Assembly: GCA_003427395.1 (NCBI GenBank)
Contig: BFEA01000512.1
Span: 305,544-351,431, forward strand
Reading direction: 5' to 3'
Source: Chara braunii
Lineage: Eukaryota; Streptophyta; Charophyceae; Charales; Characeae
DNA length: 45,888 nt
The translations under genes were made by a program, and so were the position numbers. Positions 21,674 to 31,164 of this stretch are shown piece by piece; the stretch's first letter is position 1; each line of letters starts with the position of its first letter. The notes beneath the pieces were generated by a model that did not search any database, was not told the origin of the DNA, and saw nothing but the letters and a program-made list of their open reading frames with translations.

Positions 21674-21825
21674 CTTCGTGAAGTGTTGTTTGCTTCGTTG
21701 CTTCTAGGGAGTTGTATTGACAGCCGCAAACTAAACGTTACCGCTGGCGTTCATGAAGTGTTGTTTGCTTCGTTACTCTTGCGGAGTTGTGTTGTTAGCC
21801 GCCAGTTGAACGCTATCGGTGGATG
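21674..21825. repeat. Tandem duplication, unit about 75 bp
   Basis: GTGAAGTGTTGTTTGCTTCG at about 21678 and ATGAAGTGTTGTTTGCTTCG at 21753 begin two copies; each continues with GGAGTTGT-TTG, AGCCGC-A and CGGTGG-like ends. The repeat lies inside the possible intron 21630-21874. Confidence 0.85.
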
Positions 21826-21874
21826 TCTTACTCGACGCTTATTGTAGTCGAACATGGTGTGATATTTCTTGTAG

Positions 21875-22131
21875 GTCGACGAACTCGTGGACAAACACAC
21901 ATGTTGAGGGAACCGGCTGCCCCCTCGAAGTTGTCAGTCTTGGTTGCGGGAGGCACTGGCTTGGCGATGTCACCGATACCTTTTATGGGGACAGGAAGTC
22001 TCGGGGGCCTCCCGAACGGGTGGTTGTGCCCATAGTACGTCCGCGCACGAAGCTCGTCGCAGAGGCAACGGGTGTTGCCGAGAGCCGCGAGCAAAGAAAA
22101 TGTACATTCCAAAGGAGGGCGCGCAACATAC
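21875..22131 (+). CDS. Possible downstream exon
   Basis: A pyrimidine-rich acceptor-like site (TATTTCTTGTAG, ending 21874) precedes an open frame that runs STNSWTNTHVEGTGC, LGDVTDTFYGDRKSRG, VVVPIVRPRTKLVAEATG to NIR. It ends at a donor-like ACG/GTAAGG near 22131. The product looks protein-like but has no recognised domain. The simplest join to the 21629 donor would give another phase, so either the pairing is wrong or a small indel is present. Tentative. Confidence 0.25.
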
Positions 22132-22573
22132 GGTAAGGCAGAGAAGCGGCAGACGGACACACCCACATAGACAGGGAAAATAGGGGTCATCATGCGACTG
22201 AAGGGTAAGCTTGAGGGTGGTGGATAGGTGGGAATGATAAAGTGAAGTAGTTCAACTGATGAGTCTCCAGATAGAAGTCGAACCAAAGTAGCCTGGATGA
22301 AGTAGGAGTACCACAAAAACCGAGTAGAAGTCTGAAACAATGCGATAGGTACTCTGGTTCTGAGGAGAAGCACTAAGGTCGAAAGTCGAATGTAGAAGCC
22401 GAATGTAGAAGCTGAACGTAGAAACGGAAACCAGGAGTTGCCTCATAAGTGTCCAAGAACAGTAAAAGATTGACAGCATATAGGGGGTATACATTAGTCA
22501 CGATAACGAGAAGGAAGTCGATGGGTACGTTGAGGGCGAGAGGAATCAACTGCAACAACAGGCGGAACCACAT
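22132..22573. other. No recognised gene; possibly 3' region of a gypsy element
   Basis: The plus strand is purine-rich and contains short repeats of a GAATGTAGAAG word (22391, 22404 and a variant near 22415). Its position just downstream (on the minus strand) of the chromodomain fragment fits a decayed 3' end or LTR of that element, but no LTR pair could be found. Confidence 0.35.
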
Positions 22574-23029
22574 CTACAGGGGAAGGAGGACCTGAGGCGG
22601 GTACCGGTGGAGCAGGAGGACCCATCGATGGAGGACGGGGGGTGTTAGTGGTCGCAGAGGTAGATGGGTCAGTAGTAGAAGGACGAGAAGTAGGGGGGGA
22701 GAATGATGAAGGGAAGGATGAGCGCGATTGTAAGCACGCACGAAAGTCATAGCATGCTTCAGGTGCTCAAGAGGCTCCCAAGTAGACTCCTCGTCAGGGT
22801 AACCCTTCCATCGAACGAGATACTCGAGGCGGGGAGGGTCACCATCAGTCGTACGTCGGGACGCGATATCAGAGACGACAAACTCCTTGTGACCCTCAAT
22901 GATGATGGGAGAGGGGCGAGGGTAAGGTCGACCGTGGAACTCGGGAGGAGACCGTCTGAAGGGGCGCAAAAGAGATACATGGAACATGTCATGTAAGTTA
23001 GCGCGATACATGGAATCGGGGAGCGTGTG
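22574..23029 (-). pseudogene. Ty3/gypsy integrase C-terminal fragment with chromodomain
   Basis: The minus-strand frame contains LPDSMYRANLHDMFHVSLL, which matches the usual integrase tail motif ending FHVSLL. A clear chromodomain follows: EYLVRWKGYPDEESTWEP, then LKHAMTFVRAYN. In chromoviruses this domain tethers integrase to modified histone tails. The fragment is cut just before LPDS, where DNA turns into a G-rich minisatellite, and the rest of pol is missing. The C-terminal tail after the chromodomain is Pro/Leu-rich. It differs in sequence from the integrase of the element at 24.6-33.6 kb, so it derives from a second gypsy lineage. Confidence 0.85.
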
Positions 23030-23310
23030 GGAAGTAGTGGGAGGGAGGTGCGAAAGAAGGGGGAGGGAGGTTCGAAAGAAGCGGGAGGAGGATCGCCAAC
23101 ACAGGGGAGGGAAGTTCGAAAGAAGCGGGGGGGAGGTTCGGAAGAAGTGGGAGGGAGGGTGGGAAGTAGCGGGAGGAATGTGCGGAAGAAGGGTGACGGA
23201 GGTTCAAAACACGGGGGCAGCGGGGGGGGAGGNGGGGGGGGAGGTTCAAAACAAGGGGGAGGGAGGGTGGGAACAAGGGGGAGGGATATATATATATATA
23301 TATATATATT
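23030..23310. repeat. G-rich minisatellite and (TA)n tract
   Basis: The plus strand repeats words of the form GGGAGGGAGGTTCGAAAGAA and GGGAGGGAGGGTGGGAA from 23030 to about 23285, with an N at 23233 inside a G run. (TA)n follows at about 23286-23309. The G runs could fold into quadruplexes. Frames through it are low-complexity and not genes. Confidence 0.9.
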
Positions 23311-23324
23311 AATTATTTTCCAAC

Positions 23325-23475
23325 CCGACCAGTCCGGACATGATGATCCAGACCATCCGGACAGATCCGGACATGGTCCGCACGGTCCGGGAATGCGGAC
23401 GTTCAGATCACAACCGGACTGACCGGTGGTCCAGGTCCGGATTGGTCCGGCGTCCGGGTCCGCGGTAGCCATGGT
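23325..23475. repeat. Cluster of TCCGGAC-type words
   Basis: GTCCGGAC, ATCCGGAC, GGTCCG and CCGGACT words recur about a dozen times, with no fixed spacing, between 23325 and 23475. It has no coding potential. It resembles the word clusters at 0.8, 38.2 and 45.5 kb in being built of one short inverted word. Confidence 0.75.
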
Positions 23476-24011
23476 CCGTACCCTTCGTGTAATTCCTCCG
23501 TATTGATCACTATCTGTGGGGGAGAGACCAATTTCTCATCTCCCTCCCTTTTTCCTCACCGGTACAATCAAATTCCATTTAGAGAACTGTGATCTTGATG
23601 TCTGCCCTTTCTATAGCATATGCCGCAGCTCATGGCGTTTGCCACCCCTTTGACTTGTGAAGAAGGATTTTGACCTCTGTCGGAGAGTGGTCATCCCCTG
23701 GTTTAGCAGCCTTCAACGGTATTGTCTACGAGAACTGCATTTATATTTTTTTTTAGATCTTGTCCCGGCACCCCCCAACAGGCCAGCCAGAACTCTTTCA
23801 GGAAAGAGTCCAGGTCGGGCGTTTTCTCATCCTCCATTTGTTCGAGGGCTATATATATTTATGACCGACTTAGAGAAGTGTTCATTTCCACGTTTTTGTG
23901 TTGTGTAAGCATGGCTTCCACGTTTGTCAGTAGTAACCGTCCATCTTCCTCAACTTTTTATTTTTTATTTTTATTTTTTTTTAAACGGGCCCGGCGCCCA
24001 AGGCTGATATT
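23476..24011. other. No recognised gene
   Basis: Short frames only. A T-rich tract at about 23956-23983 precedes GGGCCCGGCGCC. If read on the minus strand this is an A-rich tail, which could mark the 3' end of a small retroposon. Confidence 0.45.
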
Positions 24012-24607
24012 TCCAATAATAAGATTGAGGCCGGGGTCCTCACAGTCTGCCCGGAGTGATTGAACGGAAAATGCTGAGAACCGGGCTTAACGACCCTCGA
24101 ATGATGATGACCATGATGATACTGATGATACTGATAATATCATAGATAATGAAGCTAATGAGAATGATGATTCAAAAATATGAAAAAATAAAGAAGATTA
24201 TGCTATATCAGCTATTCCGGCCTTCTAATCCTAGAACAACTCCTAGCCCTCCCTGTATCAGGACACTGTGCCTCATAGACAAAATCAACCTAACCAACGT
24301 CAACCATAGCTAATCTCTTCTCGCCTCCTTGCAGCCCCCCCCGGTTCACCACTGGAATGCCTTCCACCCTCAGCAAACCCTTGATCTCTCTACAAGGCCT
24401 CACACTCCTGCCATTTACAGGTTACAGGGCAACGCCCTAGCTCCTCCCAGCGTCGTTCTGGCGTCGGCAAACCAAGGGCACAGAACATAGCAACTCAGTT
24501 GAAATCAGTCCAGGTTCAACCATCTCTGAAGTCATATATCCCGAATATGGAAGAATGCTAGACGCTGCCAAAATTTCAGAACACCAAAAAGCTTAATATG
24601 ACAATAA
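24012..24607. repeat. Dispersed repeat U, left copy
   Basis: About 24090-24607 is a diverged direct copy of 33562-34075. Shared landmarks are TCTCTACAAGGCCTCACACT (24394 and 33855), CAGGTTACAGGGC (24417 and 33886), AGCGTCGTTCTGGC and CATATATCCCGA or CTATATCCCGA. A GAT-rich start precedes the common part in both. This copy ends exactly where the left LTR starts (24608). AGGCCGGGGTCCTCACA near 24027 also matches the LINE 3' tail at 39803. No protein is encoded. Confidence 0.8.
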
Positions 24608-25624
24608 TGCAAGGAACATGAATATGGACGAAGCACAGAAATCCAGAATGCAAAATCACACTGAAGTCCAAGTAGTCAAAGCCAACACAGATAGCACAAC
24701 GGAACCGAGTCTACCATCCAATTGAGAATGATACAGAAGAATCGTGAGTCAATGTCCATGCCCAACAAGGCAACACCAACAGCATAACCCAAATGTAGCT
24801 CTCTCTTGTGAATGGCGCCAGGCGCTTTATCTACTCTACAGCCTTTCCTACAACTACAGCAATGAAAGCAACCAGACAACTTGACTACCAGCGAGTGATG
24901 ATGTCAACACCAATGCCAACCTCCACCTCCACCAGGTACGTGTCCTCTTCCCCACACTCTCCCTTGTTACCCACACAACGCCCTTCACCTCCGAAGAACC
25001 ACCTTCGCCCTTCACCCCTCTGCGCCCTCTGCAGCCCGGCTATGGCCGCCAAACGCCCTGTATGCAGGCAACGCCCTACCGCCTAGCGCTAGCCTGCGTC
25101 CCTCAGCCTTAGCGCAGCGCAGCATGCATGCAACGCAGCAGCGTGCCGGCCTTGCTCGCAATGGCCAAGATGCCTGTCCACTCGCTCTGCTTGCCTATAT
25201 GCCAGTGCAGCATGTGGGCGGCCTCCCTTCAGCCTATCACCGGGACCCAGAGGCTGAAGCCAACTCGATACAGTTGGGCCCCGGGGCAATGCAGTTGCGC
25301 CTCTTTCATCAAGGCCTGCGACCAGATTCAGATAGTGGGCCGATTTCCCTTTGGCATTTTCGGCCTCTATACCCAACATGCATTGTTGGCCTCACGTTTG
25401 AGTGCCCAGGGCCTAACTAACTCAGAGGCCCTGGGTTTTCAGCATTTGCTGAAATCCGAGACTCGGTGCACTCCAACCAACTGGCGTGCTGCAACTGTAT
25501 GGACCCGGGCTCTTGTTGATTTGCTGGCCCGCCTTCACTTAGGGCGGGCACGAGGCTTGCTGGGGCCTTAGCCCAGAACATGTACATCATGGCAAGGCCC
25601 CTTCTTGAGGGCTCATTCCTCACA
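24608..25624 (-). repeat. 3' LTR (left copy)
   Basis: It runs from TGCAAGGAACATG to GCTCATTCCTCACA, so it has TG...CA ends on either strand. It matches 32517-33561 over its whole length. It is shorter than the right LTR, mainly because it lacks about 25 bases present at about 33420-33445. Frames inside it translate GC-rich non-coding DNA. Confidence 0.95.
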
Positions 25625-25640
25625 TTCCATCCCCCTTAGC
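25625..25640 (-). other. Polypurine tract (PPT)
   Basis: Read on the minus strand, AAGGGGGATGGAA lies immediately before the LTR start TGTGAGGAATGAG. This is the position and composition expected of the primer for plus-strand DNA synthesis. Confidence 0.85.
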
Positions 25641-25695
25641 TTCGAAAGTCCGCTGAGGTGCTTACTTCACAGGTGCCTTCCCTTTCAGCTTCCTT

Positions 25696-27141
25696 TCACA
25701 CCACCTGAGGAGCTGTCTCAATCAGTTCCTCCCTGGTAAACCACCGATCTTCGTTGGGATCCGTGTGATGTCTGAATCTGACACGATATTCTCTCTTGGG
25801 TTTATGAGGTCTTCCTCGACCCAATGACTTTGCAACGGGCATGTCCCGGTGATCCACAATGTCATCGATGCCGACTTGTCCATCCATGGTTGGGGGCAGT
25901 ATCGATCTGCTGGAAGGGAATTGATCAGTCTCAGCGAAAGGTGCAAGCTTTGAGGCATGAAAGACTGGGTGAGTGCGTAGGTGTCCAGGGACACGAATGA
26001 CATAAGTGGGACCATCCATCTCATCTCTCACTATATCTAGGACTTCCCAGGGACCAAAGTATTGAGGCATTAGTTTGCGAGAGATTCCGAATTCCTGTCC
26101 TAGCTCGCTAGCCTTGACCCAGACACGTTCCCCTACCTGAAATGTGGATTGTCTACGATATTCATTCTCAGAAGCAATCATTGCTTGCTGAGCTTTCTTC
26201 ATGTGCTCGACAGCTTCTTGCAGCAACTTCTCATACCGCACACCATACTTCAGTGTGCCTGGGGTTGCAGCAGGTCGGTTTTCAGGTAGGAGGAAGTCTA
26301 ACGCGGATCTAGGCTTCCATCCCAAGTGTAGCTGATTATGACTCACGCCGGTGCTGCTGTGCACAGCATTGGCGATGAGTGGCAACTTCTCATCCCAATC
26401 ATCTTGGTTGGGTTTGATGTAATGCCTCAGCAAGTTTTGTACAACTCTATTCATCTGTTCGGCTTGTCCGTTAGCTTCGGGATGATTCCCCGAAGTCATC
26501 TGAAGTTGACTGCCCATTTGTTCTGTAGTCTTCTTCCATAGCTCACTTGTGAATCGGACGTCTCTATCACTAACGATAGTCTTTGGTAACCCAAAGTCCC
26601 GCACCCAGTTGTCCTTAAACAACTTGATGACATGGTCAATCCTCGCANTTTCTGGCATGGCAACTAGTCTAGCGTACTTGGTGAATCGGTCTATGATGAC
26701 GAAGATGTGTCTCTTACCACTCTTGCTAGTTACCAGGGTGTCCATGAAATCCATGGAAACACTCTGTCCTGGACCAGCGGGAATAGGTAAGGGCTTAAGC
26801 AACCCAAGCGGTGCTTGAGTTCGCGGCTTGTCCCGTTGACAGACCTGATAGGTCTCTACGTACTTCTTTGCGTCATCGAACATACCAGGCCACCAAAATC
26901 GTTGTACTAGATTAACACTCGTTTTCTTGTAGCCCAAGTGTCCCGTTGCGTCATGGCATTCTCCTAAAAACAAACTACGCAAAGGTTCACTAGATGGAAC
27001 TACTAATCTCTTTATTCCGGCCTTATCAAGATAGAGAAGCCCGTCCACCATCACGAACTCGCTTTTTGTGGCCTTGTCTTTTGCCTGAAGTTTGTGAATG
27101 ATGTCCATCGTGACAGGGTCTTCCTGATAGGCTCCCACCAA
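25696..27141 (-). CDS. Integrase region of pol
   Basis: This 481-codon frame holds the H2C2 zinc-binding region and the catalytic core. His63 and His67 and Cys101 are present, but Tyr98 sits where the first Cys of CxxC is expected. The core triad is Asp131 (SMDFMD), Asp192 (VSDRD) and Glu228 (NGQAEQMNR), with 35 residues between the last two, i.e. the DD35E pattern. The C-terminus has GPWEVLDIVRDE, HPVFHASKLAPF and a chromodomain-like end (EYRVRFRHHTDPNEDRWF). An N at 26647 makes one residue unknown. It overlaps the RNase H frame and is joined to it by a one-base frameshift near 27143. It should be part of one pol polyprotein and not a separate gene. Confidence 0.92.
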   Translation of the reverse strand: MVGAYQEDPVTMDIIHKLQAKDKATKSEFVMVDGLLYLDKAGIKRLVVPSSEPLRSLFLGECHDATGHLGYKKTSVNLVQRFWWPGMFDDAKKYVETYQVCQRDKPRTQAPLGLLKPLPIPAGPGQSVSMDFMDTLVTSKSGKRHIFVIIDRFTKYARLVAMPEXARIDHVIKLFKDNWVRDFGLPKTIVSDRDVRFTSELWKKTTEQMGSQLQMTSGNHPEANGQAEQMNRVVQNLLRHYIKPNQDDWDEKLPLIANAVHSSTGVSHNQLHLGWKPRSALDFLLPENRPAATPGTLKYGVRYEKLLQEAVEHMKKAQQAMIASENEYRRQSTFQVGERVWVKASELGQEFGISRKLMPQYFGPWEVLDIVRDEMDGPTYVIRVPGHLRTHPVFHASKLAPFAETDQFPSSRSILPPTMDGQVGIDDIVDHRDMPVAKSLGRGRPHKPKREYRVRFRHHTDPNEDRWFTREELIETAPQVV

Positions 27142-28485
27142 CGATTGAGTTTTTCGTCAGATATGCCAAAGTCAGAAAGTAGCGCACCTAAGTAATCCGC
27201 TCTATGGGATAACGCATCTGCAACCTTGTTGTACTCCCCCTTCAGATACTCAAGCTTGAAGTCATATTTATCTATGACCTCAATCCATCGCTTGAGTGCA
27301 TCAGAAAGAGCCGGTTGAGTCTTGATCCATTTGAGGGTCTGATGATCAGTCCTCAAGTAGAAGAATCTTCCCAATAGGAAGTGTCTCCAATGGACAAGTG
27401 CTTTGTATAGAGCATAGAGTTCCCTTTCATAGGTGGACTTTGCCAACTTCTTTGATGGCATCTTCTTGCTCATGTACTCAATCGGTCTCAACTTTTTCCC
27501 ACCCTGTTGAGCCAGCACTGCGCCAATGTCGTATTGGCTTGCGTCAGTGGTCACTATGAATGGCTTTTGAGGATCGGGAACCATGAGAACCTCATGACTC
27601 ATGAGTGCATGCTTCAATCTCTTGAAAGCACCCTCGCACTCATCACTCCAGTCCCACGGTGTGTCAACTCGAGTTAGATCAGTCAAAGGAGAGGCGACTG
27701 TAGAATAGTTTTGTACGAAGTTCCTATAGTAGCCGCACATTCCTAAGAATGATCTGACCTCAGTGACTGTCTGAGGTCGTTGTCAGTCTCGAATACTAGC
27801 CACCTTCGCATCCTCCGGCCTAATCCCTTCCGTGGATACTTCATAACCCAAGTACAGTATCTTAGTGCGAACGAATTCACACTTCTATAAGTTGACCTTA
27901 TACTTGTGCTGTCGAAGGAATGAAAGTACCATCTCAACATGTTGTGCATGCTCCTCGGCAGACTTACTAAAGATCAGAATGTCGTCTAGGTAGACCACGA
28001 CAAACTTATCTAAATGGTGATGGAAGATCCGATTCATAGCGTGTTGGAATGTACCCGGCACATTGCAAAGACCAAAGGGCATCACTACAAACTCATACAG
28101 ACCATAATGTGTCTGAAAAATTGTCTTGTGTTGGTCCTCAGGTCTTATTGCGATCTGGTGATATCCGGATTTCAAGTCTATCTTACTATAGCACTTGCAT
28201 CCCTGCACCCTATCCAATAGGTCGTCTATGCGAGGTAGAGGCTCTGCGTTCTTCACGGTGATGGCATTGAGGCCTCTATAGTCAATGCACATCCTCAAAG
28301 TACCCCCCTTCTTTGGTACGAATAGCACGGGTGATCCGTAAGGGGAAGTACTAAGTTGAATCCAACCCTTCTCTATCAGCTCCTTAAGCTGTTTCCGAAG
28401 TTCATCTAACTTGGCGGGGGCCATCCTATAGATCCTTCCCTTTGGGGTCTTACTCCCTGGAATGATTTCTATAGTGTGGACGACT
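27051..28485 (-). pseudogene. Reverse transcriptase and RNase H region of pol, two nonsense mutations
   Basis: The frame starts near 28485 ([10 protein letters not shown], then [17 protein letters not shown]). It carries the RT motifs [24 protein letters not shown] and YLDD (residues 145-148 counted from the Met at 28424). RNase H has D-E-D in TTDASQYDIGAVLAQ, ERELYAL and RTDHQTLKW. In-frame stops TAG 27885-27887 (after KYKVNL) and TGA 27783-27785 (before QRPQTVTEV) break it; the sense resumes directly after each. From about 27143 the frame is lost by a shift into integrase. RT copies the element RNA into DNA and RNase H removes the RNA strand. Confidence 0.93.
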
Positions 28486-29302
28486 TCCTTTCAACAACTC
28501 ATGTGGGCTCCTCGAACAGATCAGGAAACTTAGCAACGACGCGTTCTATCTCTGGGGGTGTTTTAATGGCCTCCCCCTTCTCGGAGACATAAACAAGGTA
28601 CATACCCTCCTCTTGGTTTCGCTTGTAGTAATTATAGAACGCTGATGCACACAAGCAGCCATAGGTGTCTACAATACTGCTGGCCTTGAACTTAGTTAAC
28701 CTGACAGTTCATCCATTGGGCAACTTATGCTTGAGCACCTTCTTATCCCAGTCGAACTGGGGCTTAGCAACTTCGAGGTAGTACATGCCTAACAGCATTT
28801 CAAAGGGCAAGTCGTCGCTAACCAAGAACGAGATCTTATGGTTAAGCTCACCTCCTCTATAGGAGAAGGTACAGACTACGTCCTTGATGTAGTCTGTTAC
28901 AATTATGCGCTCCTTGTTCGCTAAAGTAGATGCTACAGGTCTACTAAGGTGTCGTACCCGGTCCTGTAGGTGCAACCTTTCCAAACAGTCGCGACTTATG
29001 TAATTTCGCGTGGAGCCTATGTCTATGAAGGCTCCACATTTGCGGCCTCCTACATCGACTTCCACCACGAAATGTTCCCCTCTAGGACCTTTCCTAAGCG
29101 CCACCCAAGACTCGCGAGGGTCCTTGTTTGACCACTCACTTTCCAAGTCCTCTAAGGCTTCAGACACATCTAACGTACAAAGCATAGTTTGGTCTAGTTG
29201 TGTCTGCGGGGTGACTAAGGGGTCATTAGCCTTGGCCTTGTCATGAAGTGGGGAGGGTATCAATCCCACTTCATCTTGAGTAGAAACGGTTAATACTTTC
29301 AT
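28486..29302 (-). pseudogene. Aspartic protease and linker region of pol
   Basis: The frame opens with ATG 29302 (MKVLTVSTQD). The retropepsin core is FVVEVDVGGRKCGAFIDIG, STRNYIS; the usual catalytic D-S/T-G reads D94-I95-G96. The second half has FEMLLGMYYLEVAKPQFDW, where gypsy proteases usually have a GMDWL-like motif. TGA 28709-28711 interrupts the frame (PNG stop), and the sense continues as TVRLTKFKASSIVDTYG to EEPT before TGA 28499-28501. A frameshift near 28486-28498 then leads into RT. The enzyme would cut the gag-pol polyprotein, but the Ile in the triad predicts loss of activity. Confidence 0.9.
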
Positions 29303-29307
29303 TGGCC

Positions 29308-31164
29308 CTACGCGTTTCCCGAGCTAGAAGCCTGGGTGTAGGTTTCCCCCATCTTTGGAGCTACCTTTTGCGTAACCTTAGCATTCTGGCACTTGAACTG
29401 TGAGTGTCCGTACTCCCCGCAGTTTATACAAGCACCACGCGTTCGGCGGTCACGCCACACGTCTTGATCAAGACTTGCCTTTACCCATTCAACTTGCTTG
29501 GTCTGATTGGAGGCGGCCTTCCCTTGACCCCTAGGCTGGCCTTTCCCTCGGCCTGCCGCCTTAGTCTTAACTACCGTGGCGAGGGTGCTACCCTCAGCTA
29601 CCTCCTCGCCGTCATACTCTGAGTAGTCCATCAGGTCAGAGAGCTCATCGATCTCAGTTTGAGTCCCATCTGACTCGACCATCATCAACTTCGCCCCCTT
29701 CTTCTTCCACTCCTGAGGACTCTTCTTCTTCTTTGAGTCATTCCCTGAGGTGGTGGGTTGAGCATTGCCTAGCGTGGCCTCCAAATCTAAGGCTTTCCTA
29801 GACAAGGTCTCAAACGAATGATACTCTACGTGTGCCTCACTGGCTAGCAAGTTCCTCATGTTCTCAGGAAGACATCTAACAAACGTAGTTAAGAGGAACT
29901 GGTCACTGTAGTTGATGCCTGGAACGAGGATCAGGCTCTCGACGGTAGTCGTAAGCTCTCTAACCGACTTGAACTTGCGTTGGTCGAGTTTGTTAATGGC
30001 ATCAGTGGCCCTTTGAGCCTCATGTGGGTTATGCCATCGAGCTTCTACCATCTCCATGAACTGCTCTAATGTCAAAGTCTTAGCCCACTCCGCCATGCGT
30101 CGCCCGTATCCGGCCTTCACAACTACACCATCTAACCACTTGGCTGCCTTACCCTCAAGGTAGGATGCAGCAGTAACCACTTCGTCCTCAGGCAAGGTCC
30201 TCTTTGCCTTCACCCAAACCGGGACGGTCCTCAACCATGTGTTGAGTTCCTCGTCCTTTCTCTCGCCTGAGAAGGCAAGAGGTGGTTTCATTGGGGTCTT
30301 GGGATACCATTGACCTTGCGGCTGTCCAGATTGCTGAACAGGTTGTTGTGGTGATGTAGCAATCACTGCTGGACCCGAAGAAGAAGATGCAACAGTCTGT
30401 GCAGCTGCTGCAGACGTACCACTAGGCTGTGTACCAGCTTGAACTGGAAAGGGGCCTGACATCGCCGATAACAGCAACGGCGATTGTGTTGGTGGCCTAA
30501 ATCCTGGCCTTGTCAAAATGTCCAGGATCTGGTCCAAAGTGCTCTGCATGAAGTCCAACCTGCTGTCTACGTGCGCATGCAGTGACAGCATGTTGTTCCT
30601 CAACACTTTCATGGGCTCATTCATTCCAGAGTCGTCCATGCCCTCTAACTCAGCCTTGTCAGCCGCTAACGTTTCAAGCCTGGCTGTTCTATTCTTTATC
30701 TCTCTTTCTCTATCGGTAGCTTCTTTCAGTTCCTTCTCTAATTGTGCGCGGATCCTTTCGACCTGCAGGAGCTCCCATATCTCCCTTTCGCGAGGAGTCA
30801 ACGGGCTGAACTGTGAGCCCGCCATTTGACTTGTAGACTGTCTAGAACCTGATGAACTGGAAGTGCCCGCGGACCCTGTTGGCATTCCCAACTGGGGTCC
30901 AGACGAGAATGCAGCAGAAGTTGCAGTGAAGGATGCTGCTAAAGAAGTCATGGTTACTGCCCTGGCTGCTGCTGCAGCCTGTTCCCTAGCTGCAACGTTT
31001 GCTGCTGCTCTCGATGTTGCGAGAACACAGGCTCTGTGTTCGGCACGAAGCCGTCTTTCTTCTCCCTCGTCTAGGGTCCTGAACACGTACGGGATCCTAC
31101 TTGATCTTGCACGTGTTAGTCTACCATTGTCAACTCCCTCCTCGTCAACGTCTGATCCGTTCAT
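29308..31164 (-). CDS. gag: Gag polyprotein
   Basis: This intact frame of 618 codons starts at ATG 31164 (MNGSDVDEEG). An Ala/Ser-rich N-terminal part is followed by a charged, probably coiled-coil segment (about residues 125-180, REREIWELLQVERIRAQ). A Gln/Pro-rich linker comes next, then a retrotransposon gag domain at about 300-470 (WYPKTPMKPPLAFSGE, AASYLEGKAAKWLDG, LDQRKFKSVREL). One CCHC zinc knuckle, CINCGEYGHSQFKC, lies at 579-592 with exact C-x2-C-x4-H-x4-C spacing. Gag forms the particle and packages element RNA. Its TAG stop (29308-29310) is five bases upstream of the protease ATG (29302), which is in another frame. It is the only coding part of the element with no visible break. 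Confidence 0.95.
   Translation of the reverse strand: MNGSDVDEEGVDNGRLTRARSSRIPYVFRTLDEGEERRLRAEHRACVLATSRAAANVAAREQAAAAARAVTMTSLAASFTATSAAFSSGPQLGMPTGSAGTSSSSGSRQSTSQMAGSQFSPLTPREREIWELLQVERIRAQLEKELKEATDREREIKNRTARLETLAADKAELEGMDDSGMNEPMKVLRNNMLSLHAHVDSRLDFMQSTLDQILDILTRPGFRPPTQSPLLLSAMSGPFPVQAGTQPSGTSAAAAQTVASSSSGPAVIATSPQQPVQQSGQPQGQWYPKTPMKPPLAFSGERKDEELNTWLRTVPVWVKAKRTLPEDEVVTAASYLEGKAAKWLDGVVVKAGYGRRMAEWAKTLTLEQFMEMVEARWHNPHEAQRATDAINKLDQRKFKSVRELTTTVESLILVPGINYSDQFLLTTFVRCLPENMRNLLASEAHVEYHSFETLSRKALDLEATLGNAQPTTSGNDSKKKKSPQEWKKKGAKLMMVESDGTQTEIDELSDLMDYSEYDGEEVAEGSTLATVVKTKAAGRGKGQPRGQGKAASNQTKQVEWVKASLDQDVWRDRRTRGACINCGEYGHSQFKCQNAKVTQKVAPKMGETYTQASSSGNA

Noticed and set aside
22759-23472. 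Open minus frame of 237 codons
   Set aside because: It is low-complexity Pro/Leu/Ser translated from the G-rich minisatellite and is out of phase with the chromodomain.
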